Shown here: positions 1 through 7,193 of the stretch, piece by piece
Layout of the letters: every line of letters starts with the position of its first letter
Position numbering within the stretch: the first letter of the stretch is position 1
Source: CALRBF01 sp041164045
GTDB lineage: Bacteria; Patescibacteriota; Minisyncoccia; SW-4-49-11
Length of the DNA stretch: 7,770 bases
Assembly: GCA_041164045.1 (NCBI GenBank)
Contig: JBEAQD010000050.1
Location: 1-7,770 of the forward strand
Direction of reading: 5' to 3'
Program-made: the position numbers and the translations under genes
Notes under the pieces: model-generated
Databases searched by the model: none
Seen by the model: only the letters and a program-made list of their open reading frames with translations
Told to the model about the DNA's origin: nothing

Positions 1-18
1 ATCCCTAAATCATGCCAT

Positions 19-67
19 ATTTTCCTCCGCTCCGCAAGCTCTTAGCTTGCTATAGCTCCCGGAAAAT
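19..67. repeat. Interrupted palindrome with central hairpin
   Basis: The outer arms ATTTTCC (19-25) and GGAAAAT (61-67) are exact reverse complements. Inside them lies a perfect 7-bp hairpin, GCAAGCT (34-40) and AGCTTGC (44-50), with a CTT loop. It lies directly upstream of the terminator at 80-101 and outside any recognisable reading frame. It could be a REP-like intergenic repeat or a structured 3' end of the transcript entering from the left. I cannot tell which from one copy. Confidence 0.45.
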
Positions 68-79
68 TTTGACATTCAT

Positions 80-115
80 CCCCGCCCTTAAAAGGGCGGG
101 GTTTTCTATCTTTTT
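80..115 (+). terminator. Rho-independent terminator
   Basis: CCCCGCCCTT (80-89) is the exact reverse complement of AAGGGCGGGG (92-101). Folded with a small TTAAAA-type loop this gives a very stable GC-rich stem. It is followed on the + strand by TTTTCTATCTTTTT, the U-tract expected of an intrinsic terminator. On the minus strand no U-tract follows. It therefore terminates a + strand transcript entering from the left edge, and insulates the NUDIX-proS unit from it. The gene it serves is outside the window. Confidence 0.85.
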
Positions 116-144
116 AATAAAAATCTTCTTTATATATACAAAAC

Positions 145-172
145 TTGAAATATAAGCTATACTATATACAAT
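145..172 (+). promoter_or_regulatory. Probable sigma70-type promoter of the NUDIX-proS unit
   Basis: TTGAAA (145-150) and TACAAT (167-172) are separated by 16 nt, a reasonable housekeeping pair. Transcription would start near 179, leaving a leader of about 20 nt before the ATG at 200. The leader is AT-only or nearly so and has no Shine-Dalgarno match. Other AT-rich hexamers nearby, such as TATACT at 158-163, could also act as the -10, so the exact start is uncertain. Confidence 0.5.
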
Positions 173-199
173 GATGATAATAGTTTAATTATAAAATAT

Positions 200-661
200 A
201 TGTCCTATGGTAAACTAAGGAAAAATGTACTAGCAGTAATATTTGATAGGGATGGTAATGTATTAATTGTCTCCAGAGCAAATGATCCTTTACATTGGCA
301 ATTTCCACAAGGAGGAGTAAATCAGAGTGAGACCAATGAGCAGGCCATTATTAGAGAGTTAGGAGAAGAACTAAATACTACTGACTTTACAATTTTAGAT
401 AAATGCCCAGAAAAACACACCTTTTATTTTCCAAAAAGACTAATCAGAGATGAAAATTTAGGCCAAGAACAAACCATTATTTTATTAAGATTTAATGGAG
501 GAACTCAGTCGATCAGAGTAGACCGTCGTGAATTAGGTGGATTTTTATGGGTTTCACAATCACAAATCGAAAAGTTTCTACATGAATATCGTAAACCGGT
601 ATGGCATATTGTAATGAAATACTTTTCACCAGAAAAAATAACCGAATTGCTTAATAATTAA
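200..661 (+). CDS. NUDIX hydrolase, RppH-like (putative RNA pyrophosphohydrolase)
   Basis: This is a single-domain NUDIX hydrolase of 153 residues. The Nudix box reads G38-x5-E44-x7-R52-E53-L-G-E56-E57-L-N59-T60. The metal-binding glutamates are intact, but the usual final Gly plus aliphatic pair is Asn-Thr. The preceding WQFPQGG (33-39) is the hallmark of the RppH/Ap4A-hydrolase branch, which removes pyrophosphate from triphosphorylated mRNA 5' ends or cleaves dinucleoside polyphosphates. E. coli RppH is slightly longer, at about 176 residues. The ATG at 200 fits because the fold begins within ten residues (NVLAVIFDRDGNVLIV). No ribosome binding site is visible. proS starts 5 nt after the stop, so the two are co-transcribed and probably translationally coupled. 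Family assignment is firm. mRNA decapping versus Ap4A hydrolysis cannot be settled from sequence. Confidence 0.88.
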   Translation: MSYGKLRKNVLAVIFDRDGNVLIVSRANDPLHWQFPQGGVNQSETNEQAIIRELGEELNTTDFTILDKCPEKHTFYFPKRLIRDENLGQEQTIILLRFNGGTQSIRVDRRELGGFLWVSQSQIEKFLHEYRKPVWHIVMKYFSPEKITELLNN

Positions 662-666
662 ATACC

Positions 667-1881
667 ATGTATCAGTCTAACCTAATCTCCAAAACTAGAA
701 AACAAATTTCTCAAACAGAAGAGTCTTTGAATGCACAAATACTCATAAAATCTGGATATATCGAACAAGTTATGGCTGGGGTATATGCTTATTTACCTCT
801 AGGATATAAAGTATTAAAACATATTGAGCAAATAGTTAGAGAAGAACTCAATAAAATATCTGCACAGGAGCTGCTCTTGCCTGCACTACACCCAAAATCT
901 TATTGGGAGAAAACTGGAAGATGGGAGAGCTTAGATGTATTATATAGATTTAAATCTTATTATACTTCTACCGAATTAGCTTTAGGATCTACTCACGAGG
1001 AAATTATTACTCCAATTGCTAAGAATTTTATTCAATCATATCAAGATTTACCCTTTGCTACTTATCAAATTCAAACTAAATTTAGGGATGAAAAAAGAGC
1101 AAAGTCTGGAATTTTGAGAGGTAGAGAGTTTATTATGAAAGATTTGTACTCCTTTCATAGCTCGGCTGATGATTTGGATAAATATTATGAGCTAGTAACT
1201 AAAGTCTACACTAATATCTATAAAAGACTTGGAATAGGAGATATTACTCTTAAGACTTATGCTTCTGGAGGAACATTTAGTAAGTATTCACACGAGTTCC
1301 AAACTATATCAGATATTGGAGAGGATACTATTTTTGTGTGCGAGAAATGTAATATTGCAATTAATAAAGAAATTATCGAAGAACAAAAAACTTGTCCAGA
1401 ATGTGATAATTCTGACTTGATTCAAAAACAGTCTATTGAAGTTGGAAATATATTTAAATTACAGACCAAATATTCTGAAGCTTTTGATTTGGAATTTACT
1501 GATGAGAATGGTGTCAATAAACCCGTTATTATGGGATGTTATGGAATTGGAATCTCTCGATTAATGGGGACTTTAGTAGAAGTCTTTGCCGAGAATGAAT
1601 CTAAAATGTTATGGCCAGAATCTGTTGGTCCATTTGATATACATTTAATAACTCTGAATACAGACTCTGAGGAAGTGGTCAAAAAATCAGAAGAATTATA
1701 TATTATGTTGCAGAAAGAAGGGAAAGATGTATTATTTGACAATAGAAATGAAAGACCTGGTATAAAATTTGCAGAAGCAGATTTAATTGGAATTAATAAA
1801 AGAATTATTATTAGTTCCAAAACCATAGCCCAGAATGGAGTAGAGATTGATGGACAAATAATTCCGTTTGATAAAATATAA
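667..1881 (+). CDS. proS: Prolyl-tRNA synthetase, short form without INS editing domain
   Basis: This class IIa aminoacyl-tRNA synthetase charges tRNA-Pro in the cytoplasm. Motif 1 lies around residues 38-73 (GVYAYLPLG through LLLPAL). Motif 2 is FRDE (139-142) through REFIMKDLYSFH (153-164). Motif 3 is GCYGIGISR (290-298). The HGTP-type anticodon-binding domain covers about 320-400. The E. coli enzyme is 572 residues and carries a roughly 180-residue cis-editing insertion (INS) between motifs 2 and 3. Here that interval holds only about 100 residues with two CxxC pairs, C225/C228 and C243/C246, which look like a zinc knuckle. The start aligns with the usual N-terminus of the family (NLISKTRKQ). 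It follows the NUDIX stop by 5 nt and has no Shine-Dalgarno. Identification is secure. Loss of the editing function in cis is inferred from the missing domain. Confidence 0.96.
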   Translation: MYQSNLISKTRKQISQTEESLNAQILIKSGYIEQVMAGVYAYLPLGYKVLKHIEQIVREELNKISAQELLLPALHPKSYWEKTGRWESLDVLYRFKSYYTSTELALGSTHEEIITPIAKNFIQSYQDLPFATYQIQTKFRDEKRAKSGILRGREFIMKDLYSFHSSADDLDKYYELVTKVYTNIYKRLGIGDITLKTYASGGTFSKYSHEFQTISDIGEDTIFVCEKCNIAINKEIIEEQKTCPECDNSDLIQKQSIEVGNIFKLQTKYSEAFDLEFTDENGVNKPVIMGCYGIGISRLMGTLVEVFAENESKMLWPESVGPFDIHLITLNTDSEEVVKKSEELYIMLQKEGKDVLFDNRNERPGIKFAEADLIGINKRIIISSKTIAQNGVEIDGQIIPFDKI

Positions 1882-1903
1882 AGTATTTTATCTTATATAT
1901 TTT
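1871..1903. terminator. Weak AT-only hairpins in the convergent gap (possible bidirectional terminator)
   Basis: proS and the peptidase gene converge with only 20 nt between their stop codons. ATAAAATA (1871-1878) pairs with TATTTTAT (1884-1891). Alternatively AAAATATA (1873-1880) pairs with TATATTTT (1896-1903). Both stems are AT-only and therefore weak, but T-runs lie on either side. No stronger terminator is visible between the two units, so this is the best candidate, or the transcripts simply overlap at their 3' ends. Confidence 0.3.
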
Positions 1904-3083
1904 ACTTAGATTTAATAATATCTATTGCTTTATCTAGTTGTGGATCTTTTTCTGCCTTAATATCATCAGATGTTAACTTGATTTCAAAATCTGGCTTAAT
2001 ACCGTCTTTATTAATAGCTAGTCCCGATGGAGTAAACCATTCTGCAATAGTATATTTCAAGACTGAACCATCAGAAAATTCTTTCATACTTTGTACTAAC
2101 CCTTTACCAAAGGTCTGCTGGCCTACTAACTTTACATCTTTTATATCTCTTAATGCCCCAGCTACTATTTCAGAAGCACTGGCTGAGCCTTGATTAACTA
2201 ATAAGACTAGTTTTATATCTTCATATTTAGGATTCTTCTTAGTTTTTAATTCTTTCACCCTATCAGACTCTTTCCCTTTTTCTATAACTGCGATTGAGCC
2301 TTTTGGGGTAAATAGTTCCACTACTTCTACTGCTGATTGCAAATATCCCCCAGGATTATTTCTTAAATCTAAAACTATCTTATTGATTCTCTTTTCTTTT
2401 AATTTTGCTATCTCTAAATCTAATTCACTAGCTGTTTCTAATTGAAATTGAGACATAGCTATTACCCCAACTTCATCTTTTTCTTCAACCTTAATATTGG
2501 GAACATCTATAATATCACGAATAATCTTAAATTCTAATAAATCTGATTCCTCCTCACGTGCAATTTCTAATTTAACTTCTGTTCCTTTTTCTCCTCTAAT
2601 TTTAGTGACAGCCTTCTCTACACTCAATCCAAATGTACTTTCTCCATTTATGGAAACTATAGCATCTCTTGGCAATAATCCAGCCTTACTAGCTGGAGTA
2701 CCTTCAATTGGACTGACAACTATTAACTGATCTTCTCTCAAACCAATTTCTGCTCCAATCCCTTGAAATTGACCCTCCAAACTTTCAGAAAAATCGCTAT
2801 ATTCTTTTTGTGATAAATACACAGTATATGGATCTTCTAGAGATTCTACCAAACCTTTAATTGCACCCAACTCTGCTTCTGATTTATTGTTTATCTTATC
2901 TGGATAAAGATATTCTTTTTGTAAGAAATCATATACTTTTTGTAAAGAAGCTGTATTTACACCATTTGAAGTAGGATTATTTTGAGAAATGAAGCTATAA
3001 ACATAATCTTGGAGATAAAACCCTCCTAATACAAAAGATATTATTAAAAGAATAGCTGTAAATACAAAGTTAGAAAATTTCAT
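1902..3083 (-). CDS. S41 family C-terminal processing peptidase (CtpA/CtpB type), membrane-anchored
   Basis: This is a 393-residue serine protease of the tail-specific/CTP family. The order is an uncleaved signal-anchor helix at about 6-24, a linker and helical segment, a PDZ domain at about 105-185 (FQGIGAEIG, GLLPRDAIVSINGES), then the S41 catalytic core at about 200-370. The catalytic Ser is S302 in GSASASE. The general base Lys is K327 in TFGKG, and Q331 completes the triad. The 25-residue Ser-Lys spacing and the Lys+4 Gln match the S309/K334/Q338 triad known for Bacillus CtpB. It should act outside the membrane, where the PDZ domain gates cleavage of exposed C-termini. It is the last gene of the minus-strand unit, 17 nt after the GT2 stop, with no Shine-Dalgarno. 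Active-site residues are all present, so it is predicted functional. Substrates are unknown. Confidence 0.93.
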   Translation of the reverse strand: MKFSNFVFTAILLIISFVLGGFYLQDYVYSFISQNNPTSNGVNTASLQKVYDFLQKEYLYPDKINNKSEAELGAIKGLVESLEDPYTVYLSQKEYSDFSESLEGQFQGIGAEIGLREDQLIVVSPIEGTPASKAGLLPRDAIVSINGESTFGLSVEKAVTKIRGEKGTEVKLEIAREEESDLLEFKIIRDIIDVPNIKVEEKDEVGVIAMSQFQLETASELDLEIAKLKEKRINKIVLDLRNNPGGYLQSAVEVVELFTPKGSIAVIEKGKESDRVKELKTKKNPKYEDIKLVLLVNQGSASASEIVAGALRDIKDVKLVGQQTFGKGLVQSMKEFSDGSVLKYTIAEWFTPSGLAINKDGIKPDFEIKLTSDDIKAEKDPQLDKAIDIIKSK

Positions 3084-3100
3084 AGTATATTAGAGATTAA

Positions 3101-3919
3101 TTATTTATGTGGATTAGGTTTACCCCAAGTTTTTATGAAAAACTTGATACCATCTTTAATATGTATCCAATAGATTTTTTTAAATAATAGATTCAACACA
3201 AAACCATTTTGGCTAGATTTGCGATGATAATGATACATCTTTACCTTAGGATAATAAACTACTTTATATCCAGCAGACCAAACCTGCCAGGCAAAATAAG
3301 TATCTGATAGATATAAAAACATATCTTCGTCAAGATAGTTTATTTTTTCTACTAAAGTTTTAGGGAACATATAGGCCGCCCCCAAAATCCAATCTACTTC
3401 CCTAATAGATTTATGATCCCAATCTGACATCTTAAATCTATCAACAGCTTTCTTTGCAAATGGTAATAATCCAACTGGAGTTCTGCGATATAATGCTATC
3501 AATGGTGTCAAAAATTTATAAGTAGATTCTTGTACAGAACCGTCAAAGTTTAGTAACTGAGGTCCAATAAGACCTACTGATGGATTTTTTTCTAAATAAT
3601 CGACCATTTTTTCAACCATATCAGCTTCCAAAAAAGCATCGGTATTTAGATTAAAGATATAATCAGATTGAGCATATTTAGCACAAATATTAACCCCTTT
3701 AGTATAACCGTAATTTTTGGTTTGCTTTAAAAATTCAACTAAAGGATACTGGTTTTTTATATCTTCTTCCAATTCATCAGCATCTTTTGAAGCATTGTCT
3801 AATACTATTACCTGGAAAGGAATAGTGATATTTGCTTGATAAACTTTCTTAAGACAATATAAAAGTAGGTCTTTGGTATTATAGTTTACAATAGTGAGAG
3901 CGACTTTATATTTTTGCAT
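3101..3919 (-). CDS. Family 2 glycosyltransferase (WbbL/rhamnosyltransferase-like)
   Basis: This 272-residue GT-A fold transferase probably adds a sugar from a nucleotide donor to a surface glycan on the cytoplasmic membrane face. The N-terminal strand VALTIVNYNT (6-15) and VLDNASKD (39-46) form the nucleotide-binding half. NTD at 92-94 is the DxD-equivalent metal site in the NxD form common to this branch. VDWILGAAYMFP (175-186) and DEDMFLYLSD (197-206), followed by AGYKVVYYPKVKMYHYH (216-232), match the acceptor half of WbbL-like enzymes. The family usually has Glu-Asp-x-Asp at the position that here reads S205-D206-T-Y208. One acidic residue is kept and two are lost. The basic, aromatic C-terminus (245-272) may lie along the membrane. 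The ATG is 2 nt after the LCP stop (TAG), with no Shine-Dalgarno. GT2 assignment is firm. The sugar and acceptor are unknown. Confidence 0.88.
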   Translation of the reverse strand: MQKYKVALTIVNYNTKDLLLYCLKKVYQANITIPFQVIVLDNASKDADELEEDIKNQYPLVEFLKQTKNYGYTKGVNICAKYAQSDYIFNLNTDAFLEADMVEKMVDYLEKNPSVGLIGPQLLNFDGSVQESTYKFLTPLIALYRRTPVGLLPFAKKAVDRFKMSDWDHKSIREVDWILGAAYMFPKTLVEKINYLDEDMFLYLSDTYFAWQVWSAGYKVVYYPKVKMYHYHRKSSQNGFVLNLLFKKIYWIHIKDGIKFFIKTWGKPNPHK

Positions 3920-3921
3920 AT

Positions 3922-4974
3922 CTATTGTTGAGGTTCTATAATTTCAGTACCAAATATACCCTGTATATCTTTTTGGAAAGCTGTAAAATTACCACTTCTT
4001 GGAATAATTACATAACCTATATCAGGTAGAGTTTGTGAAGTAAATGGACCATCATTAGATGTGTCATATCCTTTTTGAATCATATTATTCATATCCAAGG
4101 TGCTAACAGTATCTACAGCAATTCTTAATTCTTCAACTGTCATTGTAGTTCTAACATTAGTTCCAAAATTCTCTAGAAGATTAAGCATAAAAATAGGATT
4201 TTTAATGGCACCAGTCTGTTCAGCCTTATCCTTGATAGCTGTCATAACTTCTCTTTGCCTACGGGAGCGATCAAAATCATTACTCGTTAACCTAGCTTGA
4301 ACATATTTAAGAGCTTTATCACTGTCTAGCTCATTAAGTCCTTTCTTGACTCTAATACCACCATCATAATTAGGATCATAAAAGTCACTCTCAGCATTAA
4401 CTGTGATACCGCCAAGAGCATCAATTATCCCTTTAAAAGCAATAAAATCAACACTAACTCCATAATGCATTGGCATACCTGTCACATCTTCCAAAACTTG
4501 CATAGTATATTGCAAACCTTGTGGAGGCTTTTGCCTAAAACCAATAGCATGAGCTGCGTTAAGCTTACTATAACCTTTAGTCCCTGGAACTGTTACCCTT
4601 AAATCTCTAGGGATTGAGACCATAGCTACTTTTTTTGACTCTTGTTGCATAGAAAGAATCATTATAGAATCAGACAATAGCCCACCATTTGGATCATTCT
4701 CTCCCCTCATACCAAGAAGAACTATATTAGTTCTACCATTATCTGATTTTAACTGCTTATTGGTAGCTCCAGATAATAAGGACCTTGCGGTATCAAAAAT
4801 AGATTGATTCTCGCCAGTAATATTATTAATAGATTTATTAGCCCTATAAGCAAAGTATCCGAAAACAGAAGCCCCAATAAAAAAGATAATACCAAAGCCA
4901 ATCAAAAGCTTTTTCTTCCATGGCTTCATTTTCTTCTTCTTAGATGTTTGATCATTATCTATAATTTTTTTCAT
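3922..4974 (-). CDS. LytR-CpsA-Psr (LCP) family glycopolymer transferase
   Basis: LCP enzymes move lipid-linked glycopolymers such as teichoic acids or capsule onto peptidoglycan, acting outside the membrane. A longer reading frame is open from 5028, but that start would overlap the GT4 gene by 58 nt. The ATG at 4974 forms an ATGA overlap with the GT4 stop and is preceded by AAGGAAG about 10 nt upstream, the only Shine-Dalgarno-like site of the unit, so I chose it (350 residues). Residues 1-22 are a Lys-rich cytoplasmic tail and about 23-42 a membrane helix. The LCP domain follows: NIVLLGMRG (83-91), LLSDSIM with D102, SIPRD with R123, and R228-x4-D233-x2-R236 leading to RRQ (238-240). These are the conserved Asp and Arg residues that bind pyrophosphate and metal. 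Family assignment is firm. The polymer it transfers is not known. Confidence 0.93.
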   Translation of the reverse strand: MKKIIDNDQTSKKKKMKPWKKKLLIGFGIIFFIGASVFGYFAYRANKSINNITGENQSIFDTARSLLSGATNKQLKSDNGRTNIVLLGMRGENDPNGGLLSDSIMILSMQQESKKVAMVSIPRDLRVTVPGTKGYSKLNAAHAIGFRQKPPQGLQYTMQVLEDVTGMPMHYGVSVDFIAFKGIIDALGGITVNAESDFYDPNYDGGIRVKKGLNELDSDKALKYVQARLTSNDFDRSRRQREVMTAIKDKAEQTGAIKNPIFMLNLLENFGTNVRTTMTVEELRIAVDTVSTLDMNNMIQKGYDTSNDGPFTSQTLPDIGYVIIPRSGNFTAFQKDIQGIFGTEIIEPQQ

Positions 4975-6089
4975 AGTGAATTTACTTCCTTTATAACTTG
5001 TATAGTTTCCGTGGCACAACGATTCCAAGCAAATTCCGACACCCTTTCTAATCCCTTAACTCTCATTGTTTGCCTCAAATCTGGATTACTTATTATATTG
5101 TCTAATACTTTTGCCATATCGTCAATATTATGTGGGTCAAAAGACAGACTGGCCTCTCCCCCAACTTCAACCAAACTAGGAGTATTAGATACTACTGTAG
5201 GCACTCCACAGGCCATTGCTTCTAAAATTGGCAATCCGAAGCCTTCGTAAAAACTCGGTAATACAAATAAATCTGATCCCCATAGAAGTGGAGATAATTC
5301 TGCATCCTCAAATCTACCGGTAAAAATTATATCTTCCCTATAGTCATCTCCGATCTCCTTCATTACGTCTTCTACCAACCAAGCCTTGGCTCCTGCAATG
5401 ACTAGCTGATAATTATGATCAGTAGTTTTTCTGAGTTTCTGATAAGCCTTGATTAGACCTTGAATATTTTTCCTAGGCTGTACATTTCCAATATATAAAA
5501 TATATGGTTTAGTAATATTATATTTTGACTTTGCATCTGCTACCAAATTCTCTTCTCCTTCTTGCATTAGTCGAAATCTATCCTTATCCACCCCGTGATA
5601 AACAACGGTAATTTTATCTGGATTAATTTTATAAAATTTAATAATATCTTGCTTGGTAGCCTCGGTAATAGCAATTAAATGGTCAGCTTTTGTAATTGCT
5701 TCTCTTACATAAAGTTTATGCAAAAAAGCATCCTTAGCAGGGAAAGTTTCAGGATATAAAAGAAAAGCTAAATCATGAATAGTGACAACAGACTTTTGAT
5801 TTTTTGCCTTCAAAAATGGAAGCATTTGAATTGGCATAAACAATACATCTGGCCTGTCTCGCCTTAATAAGAATGGGAATACTCGCTGAGTCCACATAAA
5901 AGGAGCTTGCTGTATTTTATGCTCAAAGTTCGGAGCTTCAACTTTTTTATTACTAGGTTTATTATAATAAAAAGTATATTGATTGACCTTATCAATCTCA
6001 CGAATGGATCGAAATAAATTCAAAATATAAGTCTGATTCCCATCCTCCCGCTCTTGACACAAATGCGAACCATGAACAGCTATTCTCAT
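4971..6089 (-). CDS. Family 4 glycosyltransferase (GT-B fold)
   Basis: This 372-residue retaining glycosyltransferase probably elongates a lipid-linked surface glycan. The N-terminal Rossmann half (1 to about 185) opens with MRIAVHGSHLCQ and contains TIHDLAF (103-109) and ITEATKQDI (141-149). The donor-binding half begins at YILYIGNVQPRKN (196-208), whose R206-K207 contact the nucleotide-sugar phosphates in this family. The E-x7-E signature is E282-GFGLPIL-E290, followed by the usual AMACGVPTV (291-299). Its ATG overlaps the pgk stop as ATGA, and its own TGA overlaps the next ATG in the same way. It is therefore translationally coupled on both sides between pgk and the LCP gene. No Shine-Dalgarno precedes it. 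The length is normal for the family and all motifs are intact. Mannosyl- or glucosyltransferase activity is possible but the donor cannot be read from sequence. Confidence 0.93.
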   Translation of the reverse strand: MRIAVHGSHLCQEREDGNQTYILNLFRSIREIDKVNQYTFYYNKPSNKKVEAPNFEHKIQQAPFMWTQRVFPFLLRRDRPDVLFMPIQMLPFLKAKNQKSVVTIHDLAFLLYPETFPAKDAFLHKLYVREAITKADHLIAITEATKQDIIKFYKINPDKITVVYHGVDKDRFRLMQEGEENLVADAKSKYNITKPYILYIGNVQPRKNIQGLIKAYQKLRKTTDHNYQLVIAGAKAWLVEDVMKEIGDDYREDIIFTGRFEDAELSPLLWGSDLFVLPSFYEGFGLPILEAMACGVPTVVSNTPSLVEVGGEASLSFDPHNIDDMAKVLDNIISNPDLRQTMRVKGLERVSEFAWNRCATETIQVIKEVNSL

Positions 6090-7156
6090 ATATCTAAATT
6101 ATTATTTTCTAAAGCTATAATTCCAGGTAATTGACCTTGTTTGGCAATATATTCAAGCATCGCCCCTCCACCTGTCGAGATAAAGTCTATTTTAGACTCT
6201 TGATGTAGATTATGAACCTCATCTATAGTCTCTCCACCACCTATCACAGAATAACTTTCCTTATTCTTAGCAATAGATTGAGCTATTACTCTAGTCCCTT
6301 CATCATAAGGCTTTTGTTCAAACCAACCCATTGGACCATTCCAAATTATAGTTAACGCCTTAGCAATATATTCAGCAAATAAATCTCTGGTCTTATGACC
6401 AATATCATATCTCTCCTCTTCGACAAAATCTACTGGTAAAATAATTTTCTCACTTTGAGCAATTTTGTATTCATCTATATATTCATTAGCAATCTTCCCA
6501 CCTACCAGAATATAGTCAAAGCTAGATTCTAAGACCTGAATGACTGGTAACTTAGTAGATATCTTTGCTCCTCCTATAATAGCAACAGCCGGCTTATTAG
6601 GATTAGTCAAAATATAATCTAAAGCTTCTAATTCTTGCTCTAAAACAAGACCCCCAAAGCTAGGTAAAATCTTGGTAATAGCATCAACTGAGCTATGTTT
6701 ACGATGCATCACTGAGAAAGCATCACTCACATACAAATCACCAAATTGAGCTAGAGTTTGGGCAAATTCCTGACTATTCTCTTCTTCTCTCGCATCAAAT
6801 CTGAGATTTTCTAAACAAATCACTTCCCCATCATAGATATCATAGCTAATATTAGGATCAACTTCATTAATATTAGCTTCAATAAAACTAAGTTTAAAAC
6901 CACCTAATTCCGCTAACTTCTCCACAATTAGCCTAAGAGACAAACCAGTTCTACCTTCTCTTTGTGGATCTCCTAAGTGAGCTATAAGAACAATCTTAGC
7001 TCCAGCTTGCCTCAGAAAATTAATGGTTTGCAAAGCCTTGGCTATACGAAAAGTGTCTTTAGGATAGCCTTTTTCATCCACCGGTTCGTTTACATCAATT
7101 CTTAGTAAAACCCGTTTCCCCTTTAATGAAGTTGTATAATCTTTTATATATCTCAT
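6086..7156 (-). CDS. pgk: Phosphoglycerate kinase, short variant with unusual active-site substitutions
   Basis: This glycolytic enzyme interconverts 1,3-bisphosphoglycerate + ADP and 3-phosphoglycerate + ATP. It has 356 residues against about 390-415 usually. Part of the shortening falls between GGKIANEY (219-226) and ILPVDF (239-244). Clear PGK landmarks are RIDVNEP (19-25), ENLRF with R119, HRKH with R152, GGAK with K198, WNGPMG (272-277), GGGET (306-310) and STGGGA (327-332). Three positions differ from the near-universal pattern. HLGRP is HLGDP (D63 in place of the substrate-binding Arg). The Asp of GGAKVxDK is T201. GGGDT is GGGET (E309). The gene heads the five-gene minus-strand unit, and its TGA overlaps the GT4 ATG. 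The start is supported by the promoter ending a few nucleotides upstream. Family identity is certain. Normal catalysis is likely but not assured. Confidence 0.95.
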   Translation of the reverse strand: MRYIKDYTTSLKGKRVLLRIDVNEPVDEKGYPKDTFRIAKALQTINFLRQAGAKIVLIAHLGDPQREGRTGLSLRLIVEKLAELGGFKLSFIEANINEVDPNISYDIYDGEVICLENLRFDAREEENSQEFAQTLAQFGDLYVSDAFSVMHRKHSSVDAITKILPSFGGLVLEQELEALDYILTNPNKPAVAIIGGAKISTKLPVIQVLESSFDYILVGGKIANEYIDEYKIAQSEKIILPVDFVEEERYDIGHKTRDLFAEYIAKALTIIWNGPMGWFEQKPYDEGTRVIAQSIAKNKESYSVIGGGETIDEVHNLHQESKIDFISTGGGAMLEYIAKQGQLPGIIALENNNLDI

Positions 7157-7164
7157 ATAAATAC

Positions 7165-7193
7165 ATTATATCATGGATTGAAAAAAATATGAA
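7165..7193 (-). promoter_or_regulatory. Extended -10 promoter of the pgk-envelope unit
   Basis: Read on the minus strand, a perfect TATAAT (7170-7165) is preceded by TGA, giving the extended -10 form TGnTATAAT. TTCATA (7193-7188) lies 17 nt upstream and matches four of six -35 positions. Transcription would start around 7159-7157, and the pgk ATG begins at 7156, so the message should be leaderless or carry only a few leader bases. This explains why no ribosome binding site is seen. Confidence 0.7.

Noticed and set aside
4804..5250. 148-codon + strand frame antisense to the LCP and GT4 genes
   Set aside because: It spans the junction of two well-supported minus-strand genes and its translation resembles no protein family. 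It is a shadow frame.
1902..7156. Alternative genetic code (TGA as glycine)
   Set aside because: TGA ends both pgk and GT4 in ATGA overlaps with correctly placed starts, and no gene needs readthrough.
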